Shown: piece by piece, positions 63,749 to 64,000 of the stretch
How the letters are laid out: the number at the start of each line of letters is the position of its first letter
Position numbering within the stretch: position 1 is the stretch's first letter
Assembly (NCBI RefSeq): GCF_039904985.1
Contig: NZ_CP157005.1
Location: 3,553,501-3,617,500 of the forward strand
Reading direction: 5' to 3'
Origin: Methylomonas sp. AM2-LC
GTDB lineage: Bacteria > Pseudomonadota > Gammaproteobacteria > Methylococcales > Methylomonadaceae
DNA: 64,000 bases
Program-made: the position numbers and the translations under genes
The notes under the pieces: generated by a model
What the model was told of the DNA's origin: nothing
Seen by the model: only the letters and a program-made list of their open reading frames with translations
Database searches by the model: none

Positions 63749-63766
63749 CCCCATTACCATCAGTTT

Positions 63767-64000
63767 TTATGACAGCTGCAAAGTTTTACGATGTAGCGTA
63801 ACTAGAATAAGTAGACCCGATGCCAACATAGCCCAAGTAGTCGGTTCTGGAATAGACTGAACATTGTTGGCTCCACCAATGGGTGACGATAAGACTGACA
63901 AATCCTGATAGTTACTGTCATTAATTGAAACTCTGGCAGCACCACTACCTGAACAACAATTTTCTGACCAATAAGCGATTAAGGTATGGTCACCCGCATT
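63767..64000 (-). CDS. PEP-CTERM sorting-signal protein, 3' end only
   Basis: The minus strand is open from the window edge for 77 codons to a TAA at 63767-63769. The C-terminus has SIPEPTTWAMLASGLLILV followed by the basic HRKTLQLS: a PEP motif, one membrane helix and a basic tail, the PEP-CTERM signal recognised by exosortase for surface or matrix export. The mature part shown contains a Cys-Cys pair (SENCCSGSG). The 5' part lies outside the window, so the main domain is unknown. Confidence 0.85.
   Translation of the reverse strand, partial: NAGDHTLIAYWSENCCSGSGAARVSINDSNYQDLSVLSSPIGGANNVQSIPEPTTWAMLASGLLILVTLHRKTLQLS

Noticed and set aside
1..64000. CRISPR arrays, tRNA and rRNA genes
   Set aside because: No regularly spaced direct-repeat array and no cloverleaf or rRNA-like stretch was noticed on reading; a dedicated search was not possible.

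Overview
This 64 kb window looks like chromosomal DNA of a gammaproteobacterium. The fairly AT-rich composition, PEP-CTERM protein, DUF4034/TPR protein, many cyclic-di-GMP proteins and short palindromic repeats ending in TAGGATGTG suggest a methanotroph-like lineage (Methylococcales). That assignment is inference from gene style. No rRNA, tRNA or CRISPR array was seen.

Layout. (1) 0.2-7.2 kb: a membrane-anchored DUF4034/TPR protein, then an amidohydrolase and a FecA-like TonB-dependent receptor, divergent from a PchR-type AraC regulator with direct repeats between them. (2) 7.5-19.7 kb: one long minus-strand urea cluster, read as porin - urtABCDE - ureDABCEFG. A small secreted protein diverges from its promoter, which holds a perfect 26-bp inverted repeat. 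(3) 21.0-25.3 kb: a hybrid histidine kinase fused to an NCS1-type permease, overlapping a LuxR-type response regulator; probably the sensor pair for the urea genes. (4) 25.4-34.0 kb: two large GGDEF-EAL proteins. The second overlaps a substrate-binding lipoprotein gene that has no ABC permease or ATPase and is preceded by an outer-membrane channel. (5) 34.5-38.6 kb: ECF sigma factor, VWA protein with an anti-sigma-like N-terminus, and an orphan phage-tail-sheath protein. (6) 38.7-40.1 kb: a HigA antitoxin behind a decayed HigB end, then a ParD-like protein overlapping a methionine aminopeptidase gene. (7) 40.8-43.8 kb: arsenic genes arsC, arsR and acr3, with arsR between two inverted repeat copies; then a rhomboid protease and HrpA. 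(8) 48.0-49.5 kb: an intact IS1111-type (IS110 family) element inserted in another copy of the palindromic repeat, with a candidate guide RNA in its right end; then the ABC-F protein YbiT. (9) 51.3-58.6 kb: an operon of TonB-dependent receptor, YfiR, hybrid kinase with HPt, and REC-GGDEF-EAL regulator. (10) 59.2-64 kb: a DNA-binding winged-helix-PAS-GGDEF-EAL fusion, a decayed EAL fragment, a chemotaxis receptor and the 3' end of a PEP-CTERM gene.

Two themes dominate: nitrogen supply from urea (uptake across both membranes, hydrolysis, and a probable dedicated sensor), and cyclic-di-GMP signalling (four intact GGDEF-EAL proteins plus one relic, each wired to a different input). Most promising for novelty are the IS1111 element with predicted guide segments matching its own insertion site, the sigma/VWA/sheath operon, the substrate-binding protein coupled to a GGDEF-EAL enzyme, and the ParD-like/methionine aminopeptidase pair.
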